Of a stretch of 64,000 nucleotides of DNA, positions 44,856 to 53,874 are shown piece by piece. Every line of letters starts with the position of its first letter. Within the stretch, counting starts at the first letter, position 1. The notes under the pieces were generated by a model. That model searched no databases. It was not told the DNA's origin and worked only from the letters and a program-made list of their open reading frames with translations. The translations under genes were made by a program, and so were the position numbers. This stretch comes from Eubacteriaceae bacterium (GTDB lineage Bacteria; Bacillota; Clostridia; Lachnospirales; Lachnospiraceae), in assembly GCA_910574895.1 (NCBI GenBank), contig CAJTDQ010000003.1, forward strand, positions 62,001 through 126,000, written 5' to 3'.

Positions 44856-45284
44856 ATGTGGGGAATTATTATCGCATTAGTTTCAGGAGCACTTATGAGT
44901 GTTCAGGGAGTATTTAATACTGGAGTAACAAAAGGCAGTAGTATGTGGGCGGCCAATTCATGGGTGCAGCTGACTGCCTTTTTTGTTTGCATTATCGCCT
45001 GGTTCATAACCGGAAGACAAAATGTCATGGGAATGTTCCATATAGAGAACAAATATATGCTGTTAGGGGGAGTCATTGGAGCTTTTATTACATTGACAGT
45101 TATTAAAAGTATGGATTCACTGGGACCTGCCCAGGCAGTTCTTTTAATTGTGGTATCTCAAATTATCGTGGCATATTTAATTGAAGTGTTTGGTCTGTTT
45201 GGTGTAGAGAAAGTACCTTTTGAATGGAAAAAAGTAGTAGGTGCTTTGGTTTCGATTGCAGGTATTTTTATTTTCCATAAATAA
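44856..45284 (+). CDS. YdcZ/DUF606-family small membrane transporter
   Basis: This 142-residue protein has five hydrophobic helices and belongs to the DMT superfamily half-transporters (DUF606/YdcZ): SGALMSVQGVFNT at the start and a conserved LGPAQAVLLIVVSQI. Such halves usually work as homo- or hetero-dimers. The substrate is unknown. A good Shine-Dalgarno (AGGAGG) precedes the ATG. Confidence 0.8.
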   Translation: MWGIIIALVSGALMSVQGVFNTGVTKGSSMWAANSWVQLTAFFVCIIAWFITGRQNVMGMFHIENKYMLLGGVIGAFITLTVIKSMDSLGPAQAVLLIVVSQIIVAYLIEVFGLFGVEKVPFEWKKVVGALVSIAGIFIFHK

Positions 45285-45310
45285 AAATATCAAAAATAAT
45301 AAAAAGGTTA

Positions 45311-45339
45311 TTGATAAGTGGAATTTTATCTTGTACAAT
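45311..45339 (+). promoter_or_regulatory. Candidate promoter of the comEA-comEC operon
   Basis: TTGATA (45311-45316) and TACAAT (45334-45339) are 17 bp apart, 41 bp before comEA. This fits a sigma-A promoter driving the whole gene set up to comEC. Confidence 0.6.
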
Positions 45340-45379
45340 TATATAAGCATTCATAGGGGAAACTCCGAAAGGAGCATGA

Positions 45380-45973
45380 ATGATTAAAAAATTAATATTG
45401 AAAATATTTATTATGCTGTTTATCTGTTCTTTCATAACAGCTTGTAAAGAAAAAAAGGACTATGTTTCATTATCGGATGAAATAACACAAAAAGATATAG
45501 ATAATAAACAGGATAGCAGTGTACAGGATGAAACTTCTGAAAACATTGTAGTATATGTACATGGAGCAGTTAAAAAACCGGGAGTATATGTATTACATTC
45601 AGGTGACAGAGTGTATCAGGCCGTGGATATGGCAGGAGGGATGACATCTGATGCAGAGAAAAGAACGTTGAATCTGGCAGAAACTGTATCAGATGAACAG
45701 GATATTTATATTATGACAAAAAAAGAGTATGATGAAAAACATGAAAGCAATGATAAAGAGAAGCAGAGTATGAGTGAGACTTTGGTAAATATTAATACGG
45801 CAGACAGCAAAATGCTGATGTCGTTACAGGGAATCGGTGAAGCCAAAGCTGCAGCTATTATAGCGTACAGGGAAGAGAATGGATTATTTACATCGAAAGA
45901 AGATATTAAAAAGGTTTCAGGCATAGGTGACTCTACTTATAGCAATATAAAAGATTTGATTACAATAGAATAG
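45380..45973 (+). CDS. comEA: ComEA-type DNA-binding competence lipoprotein
   Basis: This 197-residue protein has a lipobox-like ITAC at about residue 22. An SLBB domain (about 55-115, VYVHGAVKKPGVYVL) and a C-terminal helix-hairpin-helix domain (about 133-195, VNINTADSKMLMSLQGIGEAKAAAII) follow. ComEA binds double-stranded DNA outside the membrane and passes it to ComEC, encoded 3 kb downstream in the same direction. The lipoprotein form, rather than a plain membrane anchor, is an inference from the Cys. Confidence 0.92.
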   Translation: MIKKLILKIFIMLFICSFITACKEKKDYVSLSDEITQKDIDNKQDSSVQDETSENIVVYVHGAVKKPGVYVLHSGDRVYQAVDMAGGMTSDAEKRTLNLAETVSDEQDIYIMTKKEYDEKHESNDKEKQSMSETLVNINTADSKMLMSLQGIGEAKAAAIIAYREENGLFTSKEDIKKVSGIGDSTYSNIKDLITIE

Positions 45974-45985
45974 AGAGGGAATAAC

Positions 45986-46672
45986 ATGAAGGCTTTGGTA
46001 GTAGATGATGAGAAATTAATAGTGAAAGGTCTAAAATTCAGCTTAGAGCAGGAAGGATATGAAGTAGACTGTGCTTATGACGGACAGGAAGCAGTAGATA
46101 AGGCAAAAGAGAATGAATATGATATTATGTTACTTGACCTGATGCTTCCAATATATAATGGGTATGAAGTATGTCAGCAGATTCGGGAATTTTCAGACAT
46201 GCCGATTGTAATGCTTACAGCAAAAGGTGAGGATATGGATAAAATTCTGGGATTGGAGTATGGTGCGGATGATTATATTACAAAGCCTTTTAATATTCTT
46301 GAAGTTAAGGCGAGAATAAAGGCCATTGTACGCAGAAATAAAAGAAAAGCTGCGGCTGTACCGGCTGCGCCAAAGGTAATTACTTCAGGTAAAATGAAAC
46401 TGGATGTTGAAGCAAAGCGTTTATACATAGATGACAGTGAAATTAAATTAACAGTGAAAGAGTTTGATATTTTAAAATTATTGGCTGAGAATCCGGGCAA
46501 GATTTATTCCAGAGAGCAGCTGCTTACAATTATATGGGGTTCTAAGTATCCGGGTGATGCCAGAACTGTGGATGTAAATGTAAGAAGATTAAGAGAAAAA
46601 ATAGAAGAAAATCCGGCAAAACCAGAGTATGTACACACAAAATGGGGCATGGGTTATTATTTTCAAGGATAG
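45986..46672 (+). CDS. OmpR-family response regulator in the competence operon
   Basis: This 228-residue regulator has a receiver (VVDDEK, Asp in LLDLMLPIYNG, Lys in YITKPFN) and a winged-helix domain (LTVKEFDILKLLAENPG, VNVRRLREKIE). It lies 12 bp after comEA and 4 bp before its kinase. It resembles WalR/MtrA-type regulators of cell-envelope functions; the regulon cannot be read here. Confidence 0.9.
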   Translation: MKALVVDDEKLIVKGLKFSLEQEGYEVDCAYDGQEAVDKAKENEYDIMLLDLMLPIYNGYEVCQQIREFSDMPIVMLTAKGEDMDKILGLEYGADDYITKPFNILEVKARIKAIVRRNKRKAAAVPAAPKVITSGKMKLDVEAKRLYIDDSEIKLTVKEFDILKLLAENPGKIYSREQLLTIIWGSKYPGDARTVDVNVRRLREKIEENPAKPEYVHTKWGMGYYFQG

Positions 46673-46676
46673 ATAA

Positions 46677-48143
46677 ATGAAAAAAAAATCATATGAGAAT
46701 ATTTTAAGTTTTATAAAAAGTCTTAGATTCAGAGTGTTTATGATTGTGACACTTTTAGTTATTGTACCTGTTATTATTTCGAGTATTTTTATTTATAATG
46801 TGGCAGTCAGTGAATATACTGACAAAAAAATTGATCGGTTTAAAGCAAATAATACAATGTTAAAAAATAGTATTGTAAGCGAGGGATATCTGGATCAAAA
46901 TAATGAATCACAGATTGTGGATGCTCAGATTGCACAATTGGCAGGAGAGTATAACTGCAGAATACAGGTCATAAACAGCCAGTATATTGTGGTAAGTGAT
47001 ACAGACAGCAGCGAACTGGGGAAAACCAGCATATCGGAAAGTGTTATAAAAAGTATTGATGGAGAAAACATATTTATAAAAAATGAGAAGGAAAATTATG
47101 TAGAATTTGCAGAGCCGTTAGTCATTGCTGCACCTTCAATAACTACAGACAGTAATAAAAAATCCAGTATTGTAGGTGCCGTTTACATACATTATTCCAT
47201 GGATGATGTGGTAGATTATAAGGAGGCAGTGGAGCGTTATGTGCTGATTATTGATATTCTGCTTACAATATTTGCACTAGTTACAGCCTGGGGCTGTTCG
47301 GTATTGTTTAACAGACCGATTCAAAAAATGCATAAAACAATTAAAAGTATTACGCTGGGAGCAGTGGAAGGAGAACAGAACAGCAAAGAATATACAGAAG
47401 TAGCACAGATTAGTGACGAGTTCAGCAGACTTGTGGAACGCATGAATACACAGGATAAATCAAGACAGGAATTTGTATCAAACGTGTCTCATGAGTTAAA
47501 AACTCCTTTGACATCCATGAAAGTACTGGCAGAGTCGCTGATTGGAAATGAAGGAGTGCCTGAAGAGTTGTATCAGGAATTTCTACAGGATATTTGCAAA
47601 GAGATAGACAGAGAAAATGAGATTATAACGGATTTATTAGATTTAGTTAAAATGGAAAAGACAGATGCAGAGATTAATATCTCATCAGTAAATATTAATG
47701 AGATTTTGGAAACAGTATTGAAACGCTTAAAGCCTATTGCAGAAAGCAAAAATATTGAATTGGTATTTGAGAGTTTCAGACCAGTTATTGCTGATGTTGA
47801 TGAATTAAAATTTGCGAGTGTTGCAACGAATCTGGTAGAGAATGCTATCAAATATAATAATACAGATGGTACGGTTACTGCATCTCTGAATTCTGATCAT
47901 CAATATTTTTATCTGAAAGTGATTGATACCGGTATTGGAATATCAGAAGAAGATCAGGAAAGAGTGTTTGAAAGATTTTTTAGAGTAGATAAAGCAAGGG
48001 CAAGGCAAACCGGAGGAACCGGACTGGGACTTGCGATTACCAGAGACATTGTTTTGAAACATCATGGTTCGATTAAGATTCACAGTAAAGAAGGGGAAGG
48101 AACAACGTTTATTGTGAGAATTCCACTCAAGTATATAGCATAG
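46677..48143 (+). CDS. Sensor histidine kinase in the competence operon
   Basis: This 488-residue kinase has two membrane helices (about 18-38 and 185-208) bracketing a large extracytoplasmic sensor. HAMP-like and HisKA regions follow (phospho-His in NVSHELKTPLTS) and then HATPase_c (NLVENAIKYN, DTGIGISEEDQERVFERFFR, GGTGLGLAITRD). It is encoded 4 bp after its regulator and 11 bp before a GerMN lipoprotein, a layout like MtrB-LpqB. Confidence 0.9.
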   Translation: MKKKSYENILSFIKSLRFRVFMIVTLLVIVPVIISSIFIYNVAVSEYTDKKIDRFKANNTMLKNSIVSEGYLDQNNESQIVDAQIAQLAGEYNCRIQVINSQYIVVSDTDSSELGKTSISESVIKSIDGENIFIKNEKENYVEFAEPLVIAAPSITTDSNKKSSIVGAVYIHYSMDDVVDYKEAVERYVLIIDILLTIFALVTAWGCSVLFNRPIQKMHKTIKSITLGAVEGEQNSKEYTEVAQISDEFSRLVERMNTQDKSRQEFVSNVSHELKTPLTSMKVLAESLIGNEGVPEELYQEFLQDICKEIDRENEIITDLLDLVKMEKTDAEINISSVNINEILETVLKRLKPIAESKNIELVFESFRPVIADVDELKFASVATNLVENAIKYNNTDGTVTASLNSDHQYFYLKVIDTGIGISEEDQERVFERFFRVDKARARQTGGTGLGLAITRDIVLKHHGSIKIHSKEGEGTTFIVRIPLKYIA

Positions 48144-48154
48144 AGGGTACATTT

Positions 48155-49111
48155 ATGAAAAAACAGCGATGGTTAATATGTTTAATAATAAGTATAATAA
48201 TTTCAGTGTGTACAGGCTGTGGAGATGATCATAAAGACAATTCATCAGGCATGGATATATATTATATCTCAAATGAGAAACTGGTTACAGAAAAATACCA
48301 GAATAATAATGATAGAGGAGAGCAGCTTGTTGAAGAGTTACTTGGAAGATTGACGAAGTCAGGGGATTTAGAAGGCAATAACAGTGCAATTCCTGAGGAA
48401 GTATCTGTGCAGGGATATAGTATTGTAGATGGAATTGCAAAGATTGATTTTGACGAGAAGTATTATGAATTGAGTCCTAAAAAAGAATTGTTGTGCAGAG
48501 CAGCAGTTGTGCTGACCTTAGTCAAAATTAAAGATGTGGAGTATGTTGCATTTACAGTCAATAATGAGCCTTGTAAAGGGAAAGATGGAAAATTTTTAAA
48601 TGCAATGGATGAATCAGATTTTGTTTCAGATATTGGAGATCAAAAAGAAAAACCGGCAATGGATTTTGTAATGTATTTTGCAAATGAAGATGGAACAGCA
48701 CTGAAAGAATATAAATTGTATAATGCTTCTTATGGAGAGCGCACAAAAGAACAGTTTATTCTCAATCAGTTAATCAAGGGACCTGAAATGCAGGGGTATA
48801 CATTTACAGTATCCCCGAAAGTAAAGGTATTAAGTGTCGTTACGGCAAATAACATCTGCTATGTTGATTTTGACGAGAACTTCTTAACAGAGCAGAGTCA
48901 GGTGTCAGGAAAAATGGTTGTTTATTCTATTGTAAATACTTTATCGGAATTGGATGAAGTACACAAAGTTCAAATTAGTGTAAAAGGGGAAACATCCATA
49001 AAATATAAGAATGAAATATCTCTGGAACATCCGTTTATCAGAAATCTGGATATTATAGAACAAGTGGGAAACGTGGAAATAGAAGAGATAGAAAATATAG
49101 AAATTAAATAA
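48155..49111 (+). CDS. Lipoprotein with tandem GerMN domains
   Basis: This 318-residue lipoprotein has the lipobox VCTGC (Cys 22). Two GerMN domains follow (about 35-135 and 165-280), each with an alternating VDG/AKIDFDEKY or CYVDFDENF strand. GerMN domains occur in spore germination protein GerM and in LpqB, where they act near the membrane surface, possibly in peptidoglycan or protein contacts. Its place after a regulator-kinase pair suggests it modulates that kinase; this is inference. Confidence 0.82.
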   Translation: MKKQRWLICLIISIIISVCTGCGDDHKDNSSGMDIYYISNEKLVTEKYQNNNDRGEQLVEELLGRLTKSGDLEGNNSAIPEEVSVQGYSIVDGIAKIDFDEKYYELSPKKELLCRAAVVLTLVKIKDVEYVAFTVNNEPCKGKDGKFLNAMDESDFVSDIGDQKEKPAMDFVMYFANEDGTALKEYKLYNASYGERTKEQFILNQLIKGPEMQGYTFTVSPKVKVLSVVTANNICYVDFDENFLTEQSQVSGKMVVYSIVNTLSELDEVHKVQISVKGETSIKYKNEISLEHPFIRNLDIIEQVGNVEIEEIENIEIK

Positions 49112-49124
49112 AAGGAGAACAGTT

Positions 49125-51587
49125 ATAAAAAGACCAATTTTTATTTTGTTTTTGGCTTTTGTACTTGGAGAATTTATAACTGTGTATAATATGGCAGGCA
49201 TACTTTGGCTATTGCCTATAATATTGTTTATTTTAAAAATCATCACGAAACAACAGGTGGCTGTATTCGTGATGATTTTTTTAGGTTGTGTAATGGGGTT
49301 TTTGCTAACAAGCCATGAAATAGAAGAGAGGGACAAAGCATATCGTTTCGTGGAGCAGCAGATACGGATAACAGGAAGAGTTAGTAAGATATTAAAGACG
49401 CAGTATGGAGTTTCATTATATTTAGATTGCGTAGAAATTAAGGGTAATGTGTATCGTCATGTAATAATCTATACAGATGAAATTCATGGAGTAAAGATAG
49501 GAAATATTGTGAAGGTTAACGGAGAACTAAAACAGTTTTCTGCAGCAAGAAATAAAGGAAATTTTGATAGTAAAAAATATTATATGACACTTGGAGTGTA
49601 TATAGCAGTCAACGCAGCAGAAATAGAGATTATAGACAGTGCCTATGATTTTATCAGGCAGCAATTATATGAATTTAAAAATAGTATAACGGATAAATTG
49701 GATGTTATATGCAATGGCAATAAGGGGATTTTAAAAGCTCTAAATAACAAAGGTATCATATATCAGGGCATACTTTTGGGAGATAAATCGGAAATGAGTG
49801 CAGAGTTAAAGGAATTATATTCACTGTCAGGAATTTCGCATGTTCTGGCAATCAGCGGTCTGCATATCAGCATTATCGGAATGTTTCTTTATAATTTATT
49901 TCGAAGGCGTTTTAGTTTTGGAGTGTCTATGGCAGTTTCCGTAACAGCAGTAGTAATGTTTGGAATATTATCAGGACTTGGCATCGCTGCTGTGCGTGCT
50001 TTAGTAATGTTTGGATTAAAGATGTTCTCTGAAGTGCTTGGACGAAGTTATGATTATATAACATCAATTTCGTTAGCAGGAATATTATTGCTGATTGGAA
50101 ATCCGTTTGTACTGTGGAATTCAGGGTTTCAGATGTCTTTTGCAGCAATTATAAGTATTGTAATTATATGGAAAAAGATTGTGTATATTTTTCAGTTGGA
50201 TGAAAGTGAAGAGGAGAAATCTTTCGTAAAAAAAAGCGGGAAGAAACTAAGAAATGCTATTTTGTGCAGCTTAACAGTAAGCATATGTATGAACCCGATA
50301 ATTGCATATCACTTTTATTCTCTTCCTACATATTCGTTTTTGTTAAATGTAGTTATTATCCCTCTGATGAGTGTGGTTGTAACGTCCGGAGCTGCCGGGA
50401 TTTTGGTTTCGTTCATTGGAGCAGGTATCGCGAAAATAGTTATTTTGCCAGAATGTTATGTGTTAGATTTTTATGAAAAACTGTGTAATGTAGTTTTAAA
50501 ATTACCATTTTCGAATGTGATTGTGGGGAAAACCGGTTTATATATCGTTTGTTTTTACTATATGGTTATTACAGTGTTTATTTACTATTTAGAGAAAAGA
50601 AGAAAGAAATATCAACTTGAGCGTGAAAAGAAATTAATCGAAATTCCAAAGAAAGGAATGGAGATACAGGAGTACATGGCAAATCAAAAAAGTACTAAGG
50701 GGAGAAGGGAGTTTTCTATTCTTTTAGGAATTGTTGTACTCTTAATGAATTTGTTGATTTATTGTTTTTACCCGGCGAAAAAGTTTTTTATAAAAAGTGA
50801 AGTTTTGGAAATCAGTACACTGGATGTTGGGCAGGGGGATGGTATCGTCATTAGAATGCCAAATGATATTGTGGTTACGATTGATGGTGGAAGTACCAAT
50901 GTAAAAAAGGCTGGGCAGAATAGAATCATCCCATTTCTGAAAGCAGAATGTATATCAGAGATAGATTATGCAGTAATGACACATGCAGACACAGATCATA
51001 TTAGTGGTTTAATTGAGATGTTAAAGCAATCAGATCATTATGGAGTGAAAGTAAGGAATCTGGTACTCCCTGATATTGTGGGAAAAGATGATGCTTATAA
51101 ACAGATGGTGCTGATAGCAGAAGAACATGGTGTAAAAGTTTTGTATATCAAAAAAGGTGATTTCATGAGATTTGGAAAGGTAGAATTGAAGTGTATTCAC
51201 CCTTGTGATGAGACAAAAGCAGATAATAGAAACGGGTATTCTACAGTATTAGGCTTGAAATATAATAAATTTTCCATGCTTTTTACAGGGGATATTTCAT
51301 CAGAGCAGGAAAGAGAACTGCGGACATCATTAGATTATGGTTATATAGTATTGAAGGTGGCGCATCATGGTTCAAAATATTCTACATCAGATGAATTTCT
51401 GCAGTGGACTAAACCAAAGTATAGCATGATATCTGTAGGAGAAAAGAATATGTACGGACACCCGTCAGATGAAACGCTTGAAAGATTAAAGCAGAGCGGA
51501 AGTCAGATATTCAGAACAGATGAAAATGGTTGTATTACAGTAAGTAGTGATGGGGAGACAATAGAGATTGAACGTGTAATAGATTAG
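49125..51587 (+). CDS. comEC: ComEC/Rec2 DNA-uptake channel and nuclease-like protein
   Basis: This 820-residue protein has a DUF4131 domain, a polytopic competence domain (GISHVLAISGLHIS at about 240) and a C-terminal metallo-beta-lactamase domain (about 560-810, LDVGQGDG, HADTDHISG, HHGSKYS). It forms the channel for single-stranded DNA entry. The start is odd: the only codon at correct distance from AAAGGAG (49111-49117) that yields the family N-terminus KRPIFILFLAF is ATA at 49125. The first canonical alternatives, TTG codons from 49146, lack a ribosome-binding site and cut off those residues. Confidence 0.92.
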   Translation: MKRPIFILFLAFVLGEFITVYNMAGILWLLPIILFILKIITKQQVAVFVMIFLGCVMGFLLTSHEIEERDKAYRFVEQQIRITGRVSKILKTQYGVSLYLDCVEIKGNVYRHVIIYTDEIHGVKIGNIVKVNGELKQFSAARNKGNFDSKKYYMTLGVYIAVNAAEIEIIDSAYDFIRQQLYEFKNSITDKLDVICNGNKGILKALNNKGIIYQGILLGDKSEMSAELKELYSLSGISHVLAISGLHISIIGMFLYNLFRRRFSFGVSMAVSVTAVVMFGILSGLGIAAVRALVMFGLKMFSEVLGRSYDYITSISLAGILLLIGNPFVLWNSGFQMSFAAIISIVIIWKKIVYIFQLDESEEEKSFVKKSGKKLRNAILCSLTVSICMNPIIAYHFYSLPTYSFLLNVVIIPLMSVVVTSGAAGILVSFIGAGIAKIVILPECYVLDFYEKLCNVVLKLPFSNVIVGKTGLYIVCFYYMVITVFIYYLEKRRKKYQLEREKKLIEIPKKGMEIQEYMANQKSTKGRREFSILLGIVVLLMNLLIYCFYPAKKFFIKSEVLEISTLDVGQGDGIVIRMPNDIVVTIDGGSTNVKKAGQNRIIPFLKAECISEIDYAVMTHADTDHISGLIEMLKQSDHYGVKVRNLVLPDIVGKDDAYKQMVLIAEEHGVKVLYIKKGDFMRFGKVELKCIHPCDETKADNRNGYSTVLGLKYNKFSMLFTGDISSEQERELRTSLDYGYIVLKVAHHGSKYSTSDEFLQWTKPKYSMISVGEKNMYGHPSDETLERLKQSGSQIFRTDENGCITVSSDGETIEIERVID

Positions 51588-51614
51588 ATGAAATATTGAA
51601 ATCAGGAGGTAAAA

Positions 51615-52142
51615 ATGAGAAAGAAATCGGTACAATTTGCATTAGATAAAAAAGGAAGAAAAATAGTAGTTATTAATCAAATTTTATTTTATGGAAAGAA
51701 GAAACTGCCGTGGAATGAAGTTGAGAAATATTTGAAGTGTTATATTGGAAAAATAATTGAAGTAGCAGAAACAAAAGAATTAATACATATTGCTTCCGAT
51801 TTCCCGGATGAATATAAAGGTTCAGAGGATACAAAGAAGACACATGGTGCCTATGCAAAAGCAAAAGCAAATGCAGTACAGGGAGTAGAAGAAATGGTCA
51901 AGATATCTAGAAAAACAAGTGAAACACCTAATTATAAAGATAAAAATAAGAATAAAGCAAAATATGGATGGCACAGGTATTTATCAAGATTTGCATTACC
52001 AGTAGTATCTGAGGATAATCTTATACGATATTATAATATTTATTTAGCCACATTAGTTGTAAGGAAAACCAAGAATGGTAAATTATATTTATATGATATT
52101 GTAAATATAAAAAAGGAAGACAGTATCGAATTTAATTTATAA
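51615..52142 (+). CDS. Unknown protein, resembling C-terminal domains of phage/mobile-element MuF-type proteins
   Basis: This 175-residue soluble protein has no signal peptide. Visible motifs are LPWNEVEKYLKCYIG, FPDEYKGSEDTK, AYAKAKANAVQG, KYGWHRYLSRF and KLYLYDIVNIKKE. From memory, similar segments occur at the ends of MuF or polyvalent proteins of Clostridial phages, some thought to be nuclease toxins; I cannot verify this. It has a strong Shine-Dalgarno (AGGAGG). It interrupts the common comEC-holA order, so it may be a later insertion. No immunity gene is evident next to it. Confidence 0.5.
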   Translation: MRKKSVQFALDKKGRKIVVINQILFYGKKKLPWNEVEKYLKCYIGKIIEVAETKELIHIASDFPDEYKGSEDTKKTHGAYAKAKANAVQGVEEMVKISRKTSETPNYKDKNKNKAKYGWHRYLSRFALPVVSEDNLIRYYNIYLATLVVRKTKNGKLYLYDIVNIKKEDSIEFNL

Positions 52143-52144
52143 AA

Positions 52145-52203
52145 AAAGAAGCGAGAACCCCGCCTTGAGACAAAAATGTCAGACGGTACAAACCAACTTC
52201 TTT
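52145..52203 (+). other. Structured segment after the unknown gene
   Basis: AAAGAAG (52145-52151) and CTTCTTT (52197-52203) can pair around a GC-richer segment with a GACA/TGTC hairpin. It may be an RNA structure or decayed coding sequence of the preceding gene family. There is no U-tract. Confidence 0.3.
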
Positions 52204-52226
52204 AAAAATATAATAATAGTTACCCG

Positions 52227-52255
52227 ATAAAAAGTCAACTGCTTTTTATTTTTAG
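52227..52255 (+). terminator. Terminator before holA
   Basis: ATAAAAAG and CTTTTTAT form an 8 bp stem with a 7 nt loop and run into TTTTTAG. It probably ends the comEA-comEC transcript. Confidence 0.55.
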
Positions 52256-52383
52256 TTATTTGATTCTTAAATTTCTTGCGGTTAAAACATACAATTTATT
52301 GCGTATTGGTGTAGTAAATGTTATATTTATTACATTAAAAGTCTAGAAAACTTTTGATGCAATAAATTAATTAGAGGTACAGC

Positions 52384-53367
52384 ATGAAGACTCTTACAGA
52401 TGATATAAAGACAGGAAAATTTAAGAGTGTATACTTAATTTGTGGAGAAGAAGAGTATTTAAAGTTAAATTATAAAAATCAGCTCATCAAAGCAATTGCA
52501 GGCGACGATACAATGAATCTTGGAGTTTATGAAGGTAAAAACTTTGATGTGAATGAAGTGATAGATACGGCGGAGACCTTTCCGTTTTTTGCAGAGCGAA
52601 GACTGATTGTTATGGACGGCAGCGGTTTGTTTAAAAGCGGCGGTGAAGAATTGGCAGAATACATGAGTAAAATACCAGAGAGCACAGTATTTTTGTTTGT
52701 GGAACATGATGTTGACAAGCGAAGTAAAATGTACAAGGCTGTAAAAGCTAACGGACATATCTGTGAGATTAACCGTCAGACAGAAAAAGATTTAGCGATG
52801 TGGGCTGCCAGAATTTTTGCCCGTGACGGGAAAAAAATTACTAATGCAAATATGTCATATCTTATCGCAAATGTTGGAACGGATATGGAAGTATTGTCTA
52901 GAGAAATTGAAAAACTGATCAGTTATGATTTAAAGAAAGATGTTATTGCAAAAGAAGATATTGATGCTGTCTGTATTAAACAATTAAATGTCCGTATCTT
53001 TGATATGGTAGATGCAATATCAGTAAAAAATCAAAAGAAGGCTTTAGACTGTTATTATGAATTGGTTGCGGAGAAAGAGCCTCCTATGCGTATTCTTTTT
53101 ATGGTTGCGAGGCAGTTTCATCTGATATTACAGGCAAAAGATTTATCCGCCAGAGGTATGAGCAGAGAGCAGATTGCAAGTGCTATGGGAGTTCAAGGAT
53201 TTATCGCCAGTAAAAGTATTAATCAAAGTCGAAATTTTTCTGTGGCAGAGTTAAAGTCGGCATTAACTGAAAGTGTTAAAACAGAAGAGATGATTAAAAA
53301 AGGTGTCTTGGATGAAAATATTGGAGTGGAGATGCTTCTGATAAAATATAGTAGAAAAAGTACTTGA
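52384..53367 (+). CDS. holA: DNA polymerase III subunit delta
   Basis: This 327-residue protein begins with VYLICGEEEYL, the delta-family N-terminal motif. ESTVFLFVEHDVDKRSKMYK and LSREIEKLISY follow in the AAA+-like part, and the C-terminal collar (about 210-325) is present. Delta opens the beta sliding clamp as part of the clamp loader. A promoter must lie in the 240 bp upstream. It has its own terminator, shared with rpsT. Confidence 0.92.
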   Translation: MKTLTDDIKTGKFKSVYLICGEEEYLKLNYKNQLIKAIAGDDTMNLGVYEGKNFDVNEVIDTAETFPFFAERRLIVMDGSGLFKSGGEELAEYMSKIPESTVFLFVEHDVDKRSKMYKAVKANGHICEINRQTEKDLAMWAARIFARDGKKITNANMSYLIANVGTDMEVLSREIEKLISYDLKKDVIAKEDIDAVCIKQLNVRIFDMVDAISVKNQKKALDCYYELVAEKEPPMRILFMVARQFHLILQAKDLSARGMSREQIASAMGVQGFIASKSINQSRNFSVAELKSALTESVKTEEMIKKGVLDENIGVEMLLIKYSRKST

Positions 53368-53374
53368 GATTAAT

Positions 53375-53410
53375 AAAAAGAAGTTGTAGAGAAAACTACA
53401 ACTTCTTTTT
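53375..53410. terminator. Bidirectional terminator between holA and rpsT
   Basis: A perfect 15 bp stem, AAAAAGAAGTTGTAG with its complement around AGAAAA, ends in a U-run on either strand. Confidence 0.92.
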
Positions 53411-53430
53411 ATTTTACAATTTCATAGAAA

Positions 53431-53694
53431 CTATGCAATTGTGTTAACTAATTTTGTTAATCTTGAAACTTTTCTAGCTACATTGTTCTTGTGGTAGATA
53501 CCTTTTGAACCAGCCATTGTAATAGCCTTTGTAGCGGCTTTTAAAGCTTCATCAGCAGCAGTCTTATCATTTGCTGCTACAGCAGATTCAACTTTTTTGA
53601 TTGAAGTCTTAACTGCTGACTTGATAGCTTTGTTTCTTTCGTACTTTGTCTGATTAACTAAAATTCTTTTCTTTGCTGACTTAATGTTAGCCAT
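53431..53694 (-). CDS. rpsT: 30S ribosomal protein S20
   Basis: This 87-residue basic protein starts MANIKSAKKRILVNQ and has the Lys/Ala-rich helices of S20, with GIYHKNNVARKVSRL near the end. ATG 53694 follows GGAGGT; a longer open frame upstream (to 53850) is untranslated leader. S20 binds 16S rRNA early in 30S assembly. It lies between holA and gpr, as in many Clostridia. Confidence 0.97.
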   Translation of the reverse strand: MANIKSAKKRILVNQTKYERNKAIKSAVKTSIKKVESAVAANDKTAADEALKAATKAITMAGSKGIYHKNNVARKVSRLTKLVNTIA

Positions 53695-53874
53695 TTTTCT
53701 TACCTCCGCGATAATTAAAAAATTTGATTTCCGTTGAGAGAGATTGGAAATCTGTTTCACAGCCTGCGTCCTTTGGAATATGCGGACTACGACGCAGACA
53801 TCAAAAAATATTTTAGTAGAAATGAGATATATTGTCAATACTAAATTCATGAAAGTATAACATTAGGAGGCTAT

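Noticed and set aside
53695-53850. N-terminal extension of ribosomal protein S20
   Set aside because: S20 is about 87 residues, and GGAGGT precedes ATG 53694; the upstream frame is leader.
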